In this document: piece after piece, positions 35,501 through 43,244 of the stretch
Numbering within the stretch: position 1 is the stretch's first letter
How the letters are laid out: each line of letters starts with the position of its first letter
NCBI RefSeq assembly: GCF_034931405.1
Contig: NZ_JAYGHA010000001.1
Location: 62,001-126,000, forward strand
DNA from: RDYJ01 sp034931405
GTDB taxonomy: Bacteria; Cyanobacteriota; Cyanobacteriia; Cyanobacteriales; Nostocaceae
Reading direction: 5' to 3'
DNA length: 64,000 nucleotides
The notes under the pieces: generated by a model
Told to the model about the DNA's origin: nothing
What the model saw: the letters and a program-made list of their open reading frames with translations, nothing else
Databases searched by the model: none
Position numbers and translations under genes: made by a program

Positions 35501-37278
35501 CAAATGATGGTTTTGTCTTGGGTACTCTCTGTGTTGCAGATTATATACCCAGGGAATTAAACCCGGAACAGCAAGAGACACTACAAATTCTGGCTATTCA
35601 AGTCATGAATAAGTTGGAATTGCACCGGCACCAAATTGAAAAATGCCATTTAAAACAGCAGTTAGATGACGCTCATGAATTGGAAGGACGGCAACAAGAA
35701 TTAGCAAAAACAATCACCGGATACCAGCAAAAAGAAAAGGAATTACTTGAGCGCCTCAATTTAGCCCAGTTAGCTTCTCATATCGCCAATATTGTCGGTC
35801 AACATCAAAAGTTATCGGCGCTGTTGCAAAAGTGTACAGCAATCCTGACGCAATATTTGGATATTGCCTATGCCGGCATTTGGTTGCAAAATCCAGTCAG
35901 CAAGACTATGGATTTAGCAGCTAGTGCCGGATCATCTGTATATTTTTATGCGGTTGATTCCTCTCATCGTCTTCCTATCAGTGAGTTTAAAGTAAGTTGG
36001 ATTGCTCAAAACTCTCAGTTATTCCAGACTAATCAGATACTCAACGAATCAGATTTGAGGGATAGGGAATGGTTACAGCGAGAACAGTTACAGGCTTTTG
36101 CTGGCTACCCTTTAGTGATAGATGATTCTGTAGTCGGGGTGATGACAGTATTTAGCCGTCAACCGCTATCCCAGGGGTCTATAGCTCAATTAGCTGCTAT
36201 TGCTAATGATATTGCCCGTTGTGTAGAACACAAACACACGGAGGAGTTAGTGAGACTACAAAATCAACGGGAAAGATTAGTAGCCAGTATTACTCAACGC
36301 ATCCTTCAGTCTTTGGATCTCGATGAGATTATGAATACGACTGTGAAGGAAGTACGGCAATTTTTGCACACTGACCGCGTAATTATTTACCGCTTTAAAC
36401 CAGACTGGACTGGTGTGGTAGCAATGGAATCTGTGGCCAATGGCTTTAAGCCAATTCTCCGTAGTTTGATTGATGAGCCATGCTTTAGAAATGTTTATGT
36501 GCCTCAGTATCGCCAAGGACGGGTGCGAGCGATTGATGATATTTATACTGCCGGGATTAATAAATGCCATTTGGATTTACTGGCTGAGTTTCAGGTTAGA
36601 GCTAATTTGGTAGTACCGATTGTTCAAGGTGAAGAGTTATGGGGGCTACTAATTGCCCATCATTGCAGTGGTCCGCGTCATTGGCGACAACTGGAAGTTA
36701 GCTTGTTGAGTCAGTTGGCTACTCAGGTGGCGATCGCTATTAAACAATCTGAATTATATCAACAGGTGCAACGTCAGGCGACAGTCGATGGCTTAACCCA
36801 AATTTCTAACCGTCGCCGCTTTGATGAATACTTCCATGAAGTTTGGCAGCAGATGGAAGATATACAAGCACCTCTATCAATCATTCTCTGCGATATCGAT
36901 TTTTTCAAATTTTACAATGATACTTATGGACATCCGGCTGGTGATGATTGTTTGCGCCAAGTTGCTGCTGCTATCAACAAAGCCGGAAATCGTCCTGATG
37001 ATTTAGTGGCTCGTTATGGCGGTGAAGAGTTTGTAATTGTGCTACCTAATACCTCTGCATTAGGGGCGCTGCAAGTAGCAGAACGCATTCGCTTTGAGGT
37101 GAAAGCTTTACAAATTACTCACGAAAAGTCTCTTGTTAGTCAGTATGTGACTCTCAGTTTAGGAGTTGCTAGTATTATTCCCGATGCTAATTCTTGTCCT
37201 GCGGCTTTAATTACTGCTGCTGATGAGGCTCTTTATCTGGCTAAAGCTCAAGGACGTGATTGTTTACGGTTGTATTGA
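32503..37278 (+). CDS. cph2: Cph2-type phytochrome: GAF-PHY-GGDEF-EAL-GAF-GAF-CBCR GAF-GGDEF
   Basis: A 1591-residue cytoplasmic photoreceptor starting at GTG (ATG 32515 is possible). Domains: a phytochrome GAF (about 25-200) with FPASDIP and CHLQYLKTMGV (bilin Cys141); a PHY domain (210-430) with the tongue motif LRPRESFAAW; GGDEF1 (445-600), whose signature reads GDDEF (519-523); EAL (620-865) with EALLRW and MDDFGTGYSSL; two further GAFs (about 905-1045 and 1086-1240); a cyanobacteriochrome GAF (1259-1420) with EPCF (Cys1327) and KCHLDLL (Cys1355); and GGDEF2 with the intact GGEEF (1506-1510). The order matches Synechocystis Cph2, a knotless phytochrome controlling c-di-GMP and phototaxis, but with two extra GAFs. 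Light-dependent making and breaking of c-di-GMP is expected. The start is preceded by a MITE. Confidence 0.88.
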   Translation: MEEQMKNQLPSQQAVYQGDLLSHITERISQTLELPDLLATTAAEIRSFLSIDRVKIYRFEVDGSGEVVAESINADRLPSLLGLHFPASDIPPQAREMLITARQRIIVDVASERKTTSRIKSPGYLEIHKQEDIRYKPVDTCHLQYLKTMGVAASLSMPILYQNHLWGLMVAHHSQPRPFTEQELQITQLLVDQLLIAIAQSNLFTQARQQALQETAISQIKNWLGASLDKEEIRQSVLKHIVTTLGANGGRLYIRADMAERPAQTYIWGEQPNHNLIEESNVWQNLMGWQGVLAFSHRQPSEVMRTWEKTECSINQPGAVYSYSIADFYQDTRLKALVTAFENTQIKSLLIVPLQYQQQYLGCLTLFRPEIETETLWAGRSHPDDRNLRPRESFAAWREIKTGQVQPWSASEIKLAQSFGLHLYIAVMQQRVENLLRHHTSCDLLTGLPNRLLFDELLALSLVNIHQRGGMLAVLCLDLDRFKRINDSLGHAVGDLLLQTVAERIKTCLRPEDTVARWGDDEFTLLLPHINCADDATKIAEKLLDVIAQPLQIDKQELHISASIGIALAPYDGEEAETLLKHADTTLNRAKQQGKNNYLLYTATMNATSFERLVLGNNLYKALGRQELLLHYQPQIDLKTGQITGMEALLRWHHPDMGLISPAQFIPIAEETGLICDIGEWVLRSACIQNRLWQLAGLPPLRVAVNLSARQFQQPNLVKTITQILQETQLEPQYLELEITESLLMQDVDFTVAALRELQALGIHISMDDFGTGYSSLSLLMYFPLSSLKIDQSFIRNLTKSSSNAAIITSVISLGHGLNLTLVAEGVETLEELEFLRLANCDTVQGFLLSKPLSGEAATKFLLEKFPPNTKHLLSPSVDSPPVNPVPSNETQRLAALKKYQILDTPDDATFDDITRLAARMCQTPIAFISLIDEERQWFKSKLGLNITETPRAIAFCAHTICQNDFLIVPDALADPRFATNPLVTSHPKLRFYAGAPLVTNDGFVLGTLCVADYIPRELNPEQQETLQILAIQVMNKLELHRHQIEKCHLKQQLDDAHELEGRQQELAKTITGYQQKEKELLERLNLAQLASHIANIVGQHQKLSALLQKCTAILTQYLDIAYAGIWLQNPVSKTMDLAASAGSSVYFYAVDSSHRLPISEFKVSWIAQNSQLFQTNQILNESDLRDREWLQREQLQAFAGYPLVIDDSVVGVMTVFSRQPLSQGSIAQLAAIANDIARCVEHKHTEELVRLQNQRERLVASITQRILQSLDLDEIMNTTVKEVRQFLHTDRVIIYRFKPDWTGVVAMESVANGFKPILRSLIDEPCFRNVYVPQYRQGRVRAIDDIYTAGINKCHLDLLAEFQVRANLVVPIVQGEELWGLLIAHHCSGPRHWRQLEVSLLSQLATQVAIAIKQSELYQQVQRQATVDGLTQISNRRRFDEYFHEVWQQMEDIQAPLSIILCDIDFFKFYNDTYGHPAGDDCLRQVAAAINKAGNRPDDLVARYGGEEFVIVLPNTSALGALQVAERIRFEVKALQITHEKSLVSQYVTLSLGVASIIPDANSCPAALITAADEALYLAKAQGRDCLRLY

Positions 37279-37328
37279 GTGCGGTATTTTTACCCATCCC
37301 AACCTCACCTCAACAGCTTATATTGATA

Positions 37329-38201
37329 TTAATTTGTGGATAATGGGGTCAAGTCATAATTTTGACTCATGTTGATGAGTTTTTCTTTGATTTGCGATCG
37401 CACGGTTTCCGGTGAAACTACAATACAATCAGAGGAATATTGCATGATTTCTCTGATAAACCAAAATGTATTTGATACGCTCCTAATTACTCGCTTCACT
37501 TTTGGTTTATCTGGTATCCATTCCACTTTTTTATCTTCTGGTTTAGTTTGATAGGCAAAAGCTAAGTTGTTTAATAGGTGCATTTCCACATCTATTTGAT
37601 CTAAGTTATTAAGCCATTTTCCCGTAGTTTCCGTAACTGCCGCTTCATTAATTCTGTCTAAACGGAAACACCAGTTATGTTTTAATTCTGGGACATCATG
37701 ATTATCTCTTGTTTCTTGACACCAGCAATCAAGATATTGACGCTTTTCATGGAGAGCAATTTTTGCATATCTAATTGTAAAATTAAATACTTGTTCGGAA
37801 GCATCTTGATAAGCCAGTTGAAATGGCTGTTGACGCAAAATATAGTGATCTAGTTGTAACCGCCAAGATGAGGGAGAATTATTGAGAAAAGCTTCAATTT
37901 CCTTGCGTAAAGGTACGGATAATTCACTACGCTCAAGTAACAAATTGGCGATGATTTCCGCTTGTTCAATTTGTCCAATGTCTGTTAATGCAGCTATACA
38001 ACGATGTAAGGCACGGATACGGGAATCTTGCCAGTCATGATTTTTACCAACAATTAACTGACGTTGAGCTATGGCTTTGATGAGTTTGGAGATATTGGGA
38101 TCTTCTCCCCACATCATACCGAATTCGAGAGCGATCGCTTCTAGTTCGGCTTTGTCCCGTTCTGATACTGACAGGGTAATAGATTGACCTTTGCGACTCA
38201 T
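37329..38201 (-). CDS. WYL-domain transcriptional regulator next to CRISPR-Cas
   Basis: A 290-residue protein. The N-terminus (residues 1-50, KGQSITLSVSERDKAELEAIA) looks like a ribbon-helix-helix or short HTH DNA-binding segment. Residues about 125-200 contain a WYL-type beta barrel (QPFQLAYQDASEQVFNFTIR, with the YLDCWC strand). The C-terminus (about 230-280) resembles the WCX extension. WYL proteins sense nucleic acid or nucleotide ligands and often regulate defence loci; the Synechocystis homologue Sll7009 represses a type I-D CRISPR system. This gene is divergent from the type I-D operon, so a repressor role is the best inference. The shared 144-bp upstream region is the likely operator site. 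Confidence 0.75.
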   Translation of the reverse strand: MSRKGQSITLSVSERDKAELEAIALEFGMMWGEDPNISKLIKAIAQRQLIVGKNHDWQDSRIRALHRCIAALTDIGQIEQAEIIANLLLERSELSVPLRKEIEAFLNNSPSSWRLQLDHYILRQQPFQLAYQDASEQVFNFTIRYAKIALHEKRQYLDCWCQETRDNHDVPELKHNWCFRLDRINEAAVTETTGKWLNNLDQIDVEMHLLNNLAFAYQTKPEDKKVEWIPDKPKVKRVIRSVSNTFWFIREIMQYSSDCIVVSPETVRSQIKEKLINMSQNYDLTPLSTN

Positions 38202-38345
38202 TTTGTACGGACACTTTATACTTGTTTTCTCTTGTCAACTTTTATTTTCAATGTCATTATAGATTTTAGCAACGAGTTACGGACAGTTTTTAAATCAATA
38301 ACCGAATATAGAATAGTAAAAAGGGGTAAATAGGGAGCAGGAATA

Positions 38346-38597
38346 ATGAACGAACAAATATTACTAGAAAGAATCACATTTAACCCCCAAATTTTTGGCG
38401 GTAAACCAATAATTCGTGGTCGTCGTCTAGCTGTTGAACATATTTTAGGAATGTTAGCAGCAGGAGATACTATCGAAACTTTATTGGAAGCATATCCCTG
38501 GTTAGAACGGGAAGATGTACAAGCCTGTTTAATCTATGCACGGAGATTAGTTGGTCATGAAAGAGTTGAACCTTTATTGATAGAGTCTCCAAGATGA
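38346..38597 (+). CDS. DUF433 antitoxin-like protein
   Basis: An 83-residue protein with the DUF433 core (ITFNPQIFGGKPIIRGRRLA and EAYPWLEREDVQACLIYARR), a winged-helix DNA-binding fold usually paired with a DUF5615/PIN toxin. Here the partner, which would overlap by ATGA at 38594, is cut to 11 residues, so the antitoxin is orphaned. It lies between the WYL regulator and cas10d; whether it shares the cas promoter is unclear. Confidence 0.85.
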   Translation: MNEQILLERITFNPQIFGGKPIIRGRRLAVEHILGMLAAGDTIETLLEAYPWLEREDVQACLIYARRLVGHERVEPLLIESPR

Positions 38598-38629
38598 AAA
38601 TACTGCTAGATACTAGCATTGTTATATAA
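38594..38629 (+). pseudogene. Truncated PIN-type toxin remnant
   Basis: The frame reads MKILLDTSIVI then TAA. This is the first strand of a PIN/DUF5615 toxin, including its first catalytic Asp, overlapping the DUF433 stop codon by ATGA in the usual operon manner. The remaining roughly 100 residues are missing and cas10d begins 23 bp later. A deletion that joined the toxin start to the CRISPR locus is the simplest reading. Confidence 0.75.
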
Positions 38630-38652
38630 AACGAGGTCATAAAAGCAAAACT

Positions 38653-41076
38653 ATGTCAGAATATCTACAATTTTTAGGACTAGAAGATCAATCAATTTTA
38701 ACTCTATTTATTGAAGAGGTTGCAAATAAAGGACTTCAACAATACCAACAAATAATTCAATGGGGAGGACATCAGGGACAATCACTCTACAATCATGTTG
38801 TATCAGGTGTTTTTCTAATTCACTCTTTGGAAAAAATCCTTCAACTATCTACAGAGGAATTAAAAGTTTTAACTATTGCTTTTTGTATTCATGATTTAAA
38901 CAAAAGCTATGGAGGTACAGAAACAAGCTACGGTAAAATTGCAGTACCAGAGAATGTAGTCAAAGAAATCGAAAAAATTGGATATGATAGCTTTTTCTCG
39001 GATTGGCGTGATTATGTTGAAGACATTACAGAAATAATTCGTGGTCATTCGGGACATAACAGTGTTCGTGGAGATTCTTTAGATAGACGTTCCGATAATA
39101 CACAGCTTAGTAAAGCAAGACTTATAGAACTATGTAAAATTATTCGTGCTGCGGATGTTGCTGATTTATCTCAGGGATATTCGGAACGCAAACATAAACA
39201 AGATTTTTTGAGTCATATCAATAGTTTTACTCAACGACAATATTGTTTAATAGCACATCAAGTATCAGAGCAACGAGGAATTTTTACGAATATTATCCAT
39301 AATCAGGTAGCAGATTTTTTAGCTACAAAATTTCAAGCTTCACCAGTATTTTTGTACCCACAAGGTACTCATTATTTAGTCCCTGTGAATAAAAACTTGA
39401 ATTTAGAAGAAAGTGACATTGTGAAGATAGGTCAATTAGTTGAACAAAAAATTATACAAATGAAGTCTGAGGAATGGAGTAAGTTTATTGAAAATGGGAA
39501 TCAAGGTATAAAAATAAAACAAGAAATACTTAAATTGGGAATTTCATATTCAGAAATTTTCGGACACATTAATACGTTAATTCAGAAAAAGCAATATAAA
39601 TTAGATGAAAAAGAAAAAGAATTACGAAAAAAAATGCTGGAAAAAAACTCCGAATCAGCAATTCAATATTGGATAGACCAGTCACGAATCATGCCAAATA
39701 GCCAGGATATGATGCGCTTAGGTGAACTGTTAAAGACTTTTTATATTTTTCTAAGTGATCACTGTAAAAAGTTAATGCCAGGAGTAAATAAAGGCAAAAA
39801 TGACCCTTGGTTATACCTTTATCAAATATTAGATATTAAAGACTATGAACAATATGAACCTTTAGATGCAAGGTATGATAGAGCCTATGTAATAGCAAAA
39901 CTTTGTACTTTAATTTATGACGAATTATTAGTTCTTATCATAGATAAATCTAATCAATTATTACCCATAAAAGAAGAAGAAAAAACAGCTAATATATCAA
40001 ATATTCAAATCAGCCCCATAACCTCTTATGTCACGAATAATATTACATTTGATTTTTGTGCTTTTTCAAACACGAAATTTATTGATTACCTAAGTCAATA
40101 CTGCCAGAGAAATCATCAACAGTCTTGTTATGCCAGTTCTCCATATCCTTCTTCAAAATGGGAGTCTGGTTATGTACCTAAAGGTATTAAAGTACAACAA
40201 TTTTCTAATCGTCTAACGGGAGGAAGTCAAAGTGAACCTAAAAGATATATTGATCCAATTGTTCAACAGCAATTTTCTATTGAAAAATTAAACTATAAAT
40301 CTGGAGGAGATAAATTTTTATATTTACACATCATGCCATATTCGTTTATGACTGCTCCCTTTATTGAAAGTATGAAAAGTATTTTTCAAAAGTTAAGGAC
40401 AGAAGATACATCAGCAATTAGTCTTTCTTTAAAGGAATGTATGGATTTTTTTAATAAACACCAATATTATGTACTTCCTATCAAGAGAGGGAATACTAAT
40501 GGTATTTTAGTTCCTAATTTTTCAGAGGTAATTGGTAATGTAATCTCTCTTCCTGTAAGTATGATAGGAGATAATAAAACAGAAAAATACCTAAATACTA
40601 TCGAATACGTTCTCATGATTCATAAACATTTTGGAGTGAAAGTTTTGTTAAGTGAATCTTCAATTCCTATTTTAAACCTAACTGAATACAGCGAAATTGA
40701 TATTTTTTTAGATGGAGTACCTTCAAGCTTGCGTGGATTGATTCCGTCTGAAAAAATACGTTTTCGACGTAACTGCGATAAAGAAGCTAGAGATACGGGG
40801 GATATTTTGTGGGAAAGACTTTTAGGGATTCGTGGAATGTATGATCTATTATGGACTGATTCTAAAGAAAACGAATTAGTAGCTATGGCTACATCATTTA
40901 CGCGATCAGAAAATCACATCTTTTTTGTAGTTGACCGTTTAATTGAGAAAAAGGCACAGTTTATGAGTAAGAAAAATAAGCAGAAAAAAATAGACAAGGA
41001 TAGTGTTGCATTAAGATTAACTAAACAACTCAAAGACCACATGGAACGAATTAATAGTGTTAGGAGTTATGTATGA
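38653..41076 (+). CDS. cas10d: Cas10d (Csc3), type I-D large subunit with HD nuclease
   Basis: An 807-residue protein. The N-terminal HD nuclease domain has His48 and the His80-Asp81 pair in FCIHDLNKSYGG, followed by a downstream EIIRGHSGHN His. In type I-D this domain replaces the HD of Cas3 for DNA cleavage. The middle has a Cys-poor zinc-finger region, and the end carries palm-like segments (LLGIRGMYDLLWTDSKENEL). It is shorter than the roughly 950-1000 residues usual for the family: the C-terminal region that normally contains the internally translated Cas11d is absent and appears as the next gene. It is the first cas gene of the operon, and its stop overlaps the next ATG. Confidence 0.9.
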   Translation: MSEYLQFLGLEDQSILTLFIEEVANKGLQQYQQIIQWGGHQGQSLYNHVVSGVFLIHSLEKILQLSTEELKVLTIAFCIHDLNKSYGGTETSYGKIAVPENVVKEIEKIGYDSFFSDWRDYVEDITEIIRGHSGHNSVRGDSLDRRSDNTQLSKARLIELCKIIRAADVADLSQGYSERKHKQDFLSHINSFTQRQYCLIAHQVSEQRGIFTNIIHNQVADFLATKFQASPVFLYPQGTHYLVPVNKNLNLEESDIVKIGQLVEQKIIQMKSEEWSKFIENGNQGIKIKQEILKLGISYSEIFGHINTLIQKKQYKLDEKEKELRKKMLEKNSESAIQYWIDQSRIMPNSQDMMRLGELLKTFYIFLSDHCKKLMPGVNKGKNDPWLYLYQILDIKDYEQYEPLDARYDRAYVIAKLCTLIYDELLVLIIDKSNQLLPIKEEEKTANISNIQISPITSYVTNNITFDFCAFSNTKFIDYLSQYCQRNHQQSCYASSPYPSSKWESGYVPKGIKVQQFSNRLTGGSQSEPKRYIDPIVQQQFSIEKLNYKSGGDKFLYLHIMPYSFMTAPFIESMKSIFQKLRTEDTSAISLSLKECMDFFNKHQYYVLPIKRGNTNGILVPNFSEVIGNVISLPVSMIGDNKTEKYLNTIEYVLMIHKHFGVKVLLSESSIPILNLTEYSEIDIFLDGVPSSLRGLIPSEKIRFRRNCDKEARDTGDILWERLLGIRGMYDLLWTDSKENELVAMATSFTRSENHIFFVVDRLIEKKAQFMSKKNKQKKIDKDSVALRLTKQLKDHMERINSVRSYV

Positions 41077-41495
41077 GTTCAGAAAATCTGATTGTATCTG
41101 AAGTTCTCAAGGAGTTAGCTAAAATAGGCTGGAAAGCAAAAATCAAAGGTAAAGCACTTGTTAGAAGTTCCTTGATGATGCCGTTAAATAAGATATTTGA
41201 TAAGTTAAGACGGCAACAACAAATACCTGATCTAGAAACACTTAGAGCAGCTACAATTACAGAAATATTTACATATTTGGAACGCACTGCTAATCCTAAT
41301 TTTCGACCTCCAGGTAGAGAAAAGCGTGAGCAAGTAGAGCTATTTGTAGATCTTTTTTTTAACAAAATACTCTACAAAATTTATCAAGGTAAACTTACAC
41401 GTTTAATGATAGACGAAAAAGATATCAAAGCTGCTTACCTGTTTTATATCAGAAATGAAATTACACCAAAAGAAGAAAAAGAGGAGTCTGAATGA
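41073..41495 (+). CDS. Putative stand-alone small subunit (Cas11d-like)
   Basis: A 140-residue, helical, basic protein (VLKELAKIGWKAKIKGKALV, LMMPLNKIFDKLRRQQ, PPGREKREQVELFVDLFF). It overlaps cas10d by ATGA and csc2 by ATGA, and has its own AGGAG 6 nt before the ATG. Upstream of its start this frame is closed by several stops. In characterised I-D systems Cas11d is produced from an internal start within cas10d. Cas10d here is short by about this length, and the position, size and charge fit Cas11d, which lines the Cascade belly and stabilises crRNA-DNA binding. This is inference from context; I see no diagnostic motif. An unrelated accessory protein is the alternative. Confidence 0.6.
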   Translation: MSSENLIVSEVLKELAKIGWKAKIKGKALVRSSLMMPLNKIFDKLRRQQQIPDLETLRAATITEIFTYLERTANPNFRPPGREKREQVELFVDLFFNKILYKIYQGKLTRLMIDEKDIKAAYLFYIRNEITPKEEKEESE

Positions 41496-42445
41496 TGAGT
41501 ATTTTGACAAATGGAAAATACGCTAATTTTTTACTGGATCGTTATCATGAATATCCTCAAGGAAAATATGTTAATTTAATTTTGATTCGGAAAACAGAAT
41601 CAGAAGCTATTTTCCGCACAGAAGGAAGTGGAGAACCTTTATGCCGCGAGTTTGTTAATGCTGGGTTACAAAAATGTAAAACTGACCCAATTCAAAGAGT
41701 TGTCATTACAAAAAGAAAGCAAACCGCAGTTGAAAGACGTACAGGTAGAGAGGATTTACGTAAGCAAAATTTACTGTGTCTGACTGATGATGGTGCTATA
41801 CATCCAGATTCAATAGATGGCTATATCTACGGTTATGCCGTTGGACAAGGTGGCGCACAAAAGTCTCGTGTCATCACAGAAGATGCGTTTTCTGTTTTAA
41901 CTACTAGTCAGGTTGTAGATACTCGTACATCTAATGCTCTTTTTGAAACAGGAACAATGCGAGATGCTCAGGGAAAACAATCAGAAAGTTTATTTAATAG
42001 TGAGTATGTACGTCCCGAAACTCATTTTTTAGACATTGAAACCCTCAAAGATGTTACACCTGATGAATTGTTCTATGTCTTGGGTAATATTCTACGTAGT
42101 AGTCGCTATGGTGCTGTTTCTTCCCGAATTGGAAAAGTAAAAAATACTGTTGCTCAAGTTGTTTTCAGCGATACTGAAATATTTAGTACATTGGAACTAA
42201 CTCAGCACGTCTATGATGCTTTACTTGGAAACGATAAAGACACAGAATTAGATTTTCCTTTAGCAGATGATCAACTACTAGCAACGGTCAAAAATTCATC
42301 TGAAGAATTAATAAAACAAATAATTGGTCAGTATGAACTAATGACAGATACCGACCAAAATTCATTAATTGAAGAGGTCAGGAATATTTACCGAAAACCA
42401 GCCGAGTTCCTACAGCGTCTTGCTAACTCATATAAAGGAGGTTGA
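41492..42445 (+). CDS. csc2: Csc2 (Cas7d), type I-D backbone subunit
   Basis: A 317-residue Cas7-family protein forming the crRNA-binding backbone of the I-D effector. Visible features are LILIRKTESEAIFRTEGSGE near the N-terminus, the family-typical YIYGYAVGQGGAQKSRVITE segment, and SSRYGAVSSRIGKVKN. GAGGAG lies 5 nt before the ATG. The gene overlaps the small-subunit gene by 4 bp and is followed by csc1 after 3 bp, so translation is tightly coupled. Confidence 0.93.
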   Translation: MMSILTNGKYANFLLDRYHEYPQGKYVNLILIRKTESEAIFRTEGSGEPLCREFVNAGLQKCKTDPIQRVVITKRKQTAVERRTGREDLRKQNLLCLTDDGAIHPDSIDGYIYGYAVGQGGAQKSRVITEDAFSVLTTSQVVDTRTSNALFETGTMRDAQGKQSESLFNSEYVRPETHFLDIETLKDVTPDELFYVLGNILRSSRYGAVSSRIGKVKNTVAQVVFSDTEIFSTLELTQHVYDALLGNDKDTELDFPLADDQLLATVKNSSEELIKQIIGQYELMTDTDQNSLIEEVRNIYRKPAEFLQRLANSYKGG

Positions 42446-42448
42446 CCT

Positions 42449-43240
42449 ATGTTGGTTTACCGATGCCAACTAACGCTCTGGGAAAATACATTTTTTAGTA
42501 GTAGGGAAATCAATGACCTCTACTTAACAGAACCTCTGATTGGTAATTATGCTTTGGCCTATGCACTCGGTTTAGCTCAATCACCCTACAAAAATAGAGG
42601 AGAAATCTATTATTACGAGCATTTGAGCCAACTAAATGAGAAAGAAATTTATATTACACCAGCTACAATACCAGAAGGAGAAGAACCTAAATTTTCATTT
42701 TCTCAGTTCAATTCTATTCCTGATGGTTATTGGTATGCAATGGGAAAAAATTGTTTAGTTCAAAGACCAGATGGTTTTGATTCTGAGTATGACACCAAGA
42801 ATAAGATTTGGTACATAGTTGATAGAAAAACAGGTAAAAGAAAAAAAGAAAAAGCCGTTAATTATCCCCAAATTGGATTTATCAAAATGATGGGTATTGG
42901 CACAACACTAAACTTTTTTGTTGTGTCTAACGAGGATTTATCTTTACCTCGATATCTACGGTTAGGAAAATTTATGAGTAAAGCCAAACTAACCGTTACT
43001 CTCAACCGAAATCCTTTGGTAGTCAGCCGCCAGTATCAAAAAATAGGATATTTACTCAATCCTCTAGACTTACCAAAAGAAGTTCAAATTATGAGCTTTG
43101 ATACGTATAATATTCATCCAGTACCGTTAATTCGTAACGCTATTCTAACTGGAGAATTTATAGACTTGAGCAATGATGTATATCTGCCAATTGGTATGAG
43201 ATTTGGTGTGGATTTTCTGCAACCATCAAAAGGAATTTAA
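42449..43240 (+). CDS. csc1: Csc1 (Cas5d), type I-D crRNA-5' handle subunit
   Basis: A 263-residue Cas5-family protein. It starts LVYRCQLTLWENTFFSSREI, which is the typical Csc1 N-terminal RAMP strand, and includes LTEPLIGNYALAYALGL and a C-terminal VYLPIGMRFG. AAGGAGG precedes the ATG by 7 nt. It should cap the 5' handle of the crRNA in the Cascade-like complex. It lies between csc2 and cas3 in one operon. Confidence 0.92.
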   Translation: MLVYRCQLTLWENTFFSSREINDLYLTEPLIGNYALAYALGLAQSPYKNRGEIYYYEHLSQLNEKEIYITPATIPEGEEPKFSFSQFNSIPDGYWYAMGKNCLVQRPDGFDSEYDTKNKIWYIVDRKTGKRKKEKAVNYPQIGFIKMMGIGTTLNFFVVSNEDLSLPRYLRLGKFMSKAKLTVTLNRNPLVVSRQYQKIGYLLNPLDLPKEVQIMSFDTYNIHPVPLIRNAILTGEFIDLSNDVYLPIGMRFGVDFLQPSKGI

Positions 43241-43244
43241 AATC

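Noticed and set aside
41060..41080. Simple sequencing frameshift splitting cas10d
   Set aside because: The small gene has its own AGGAG and ATGA-coupled start, and its frame is closed by stops just upstream, so a natural gene boundary is more likely; raw reads would still settle it.
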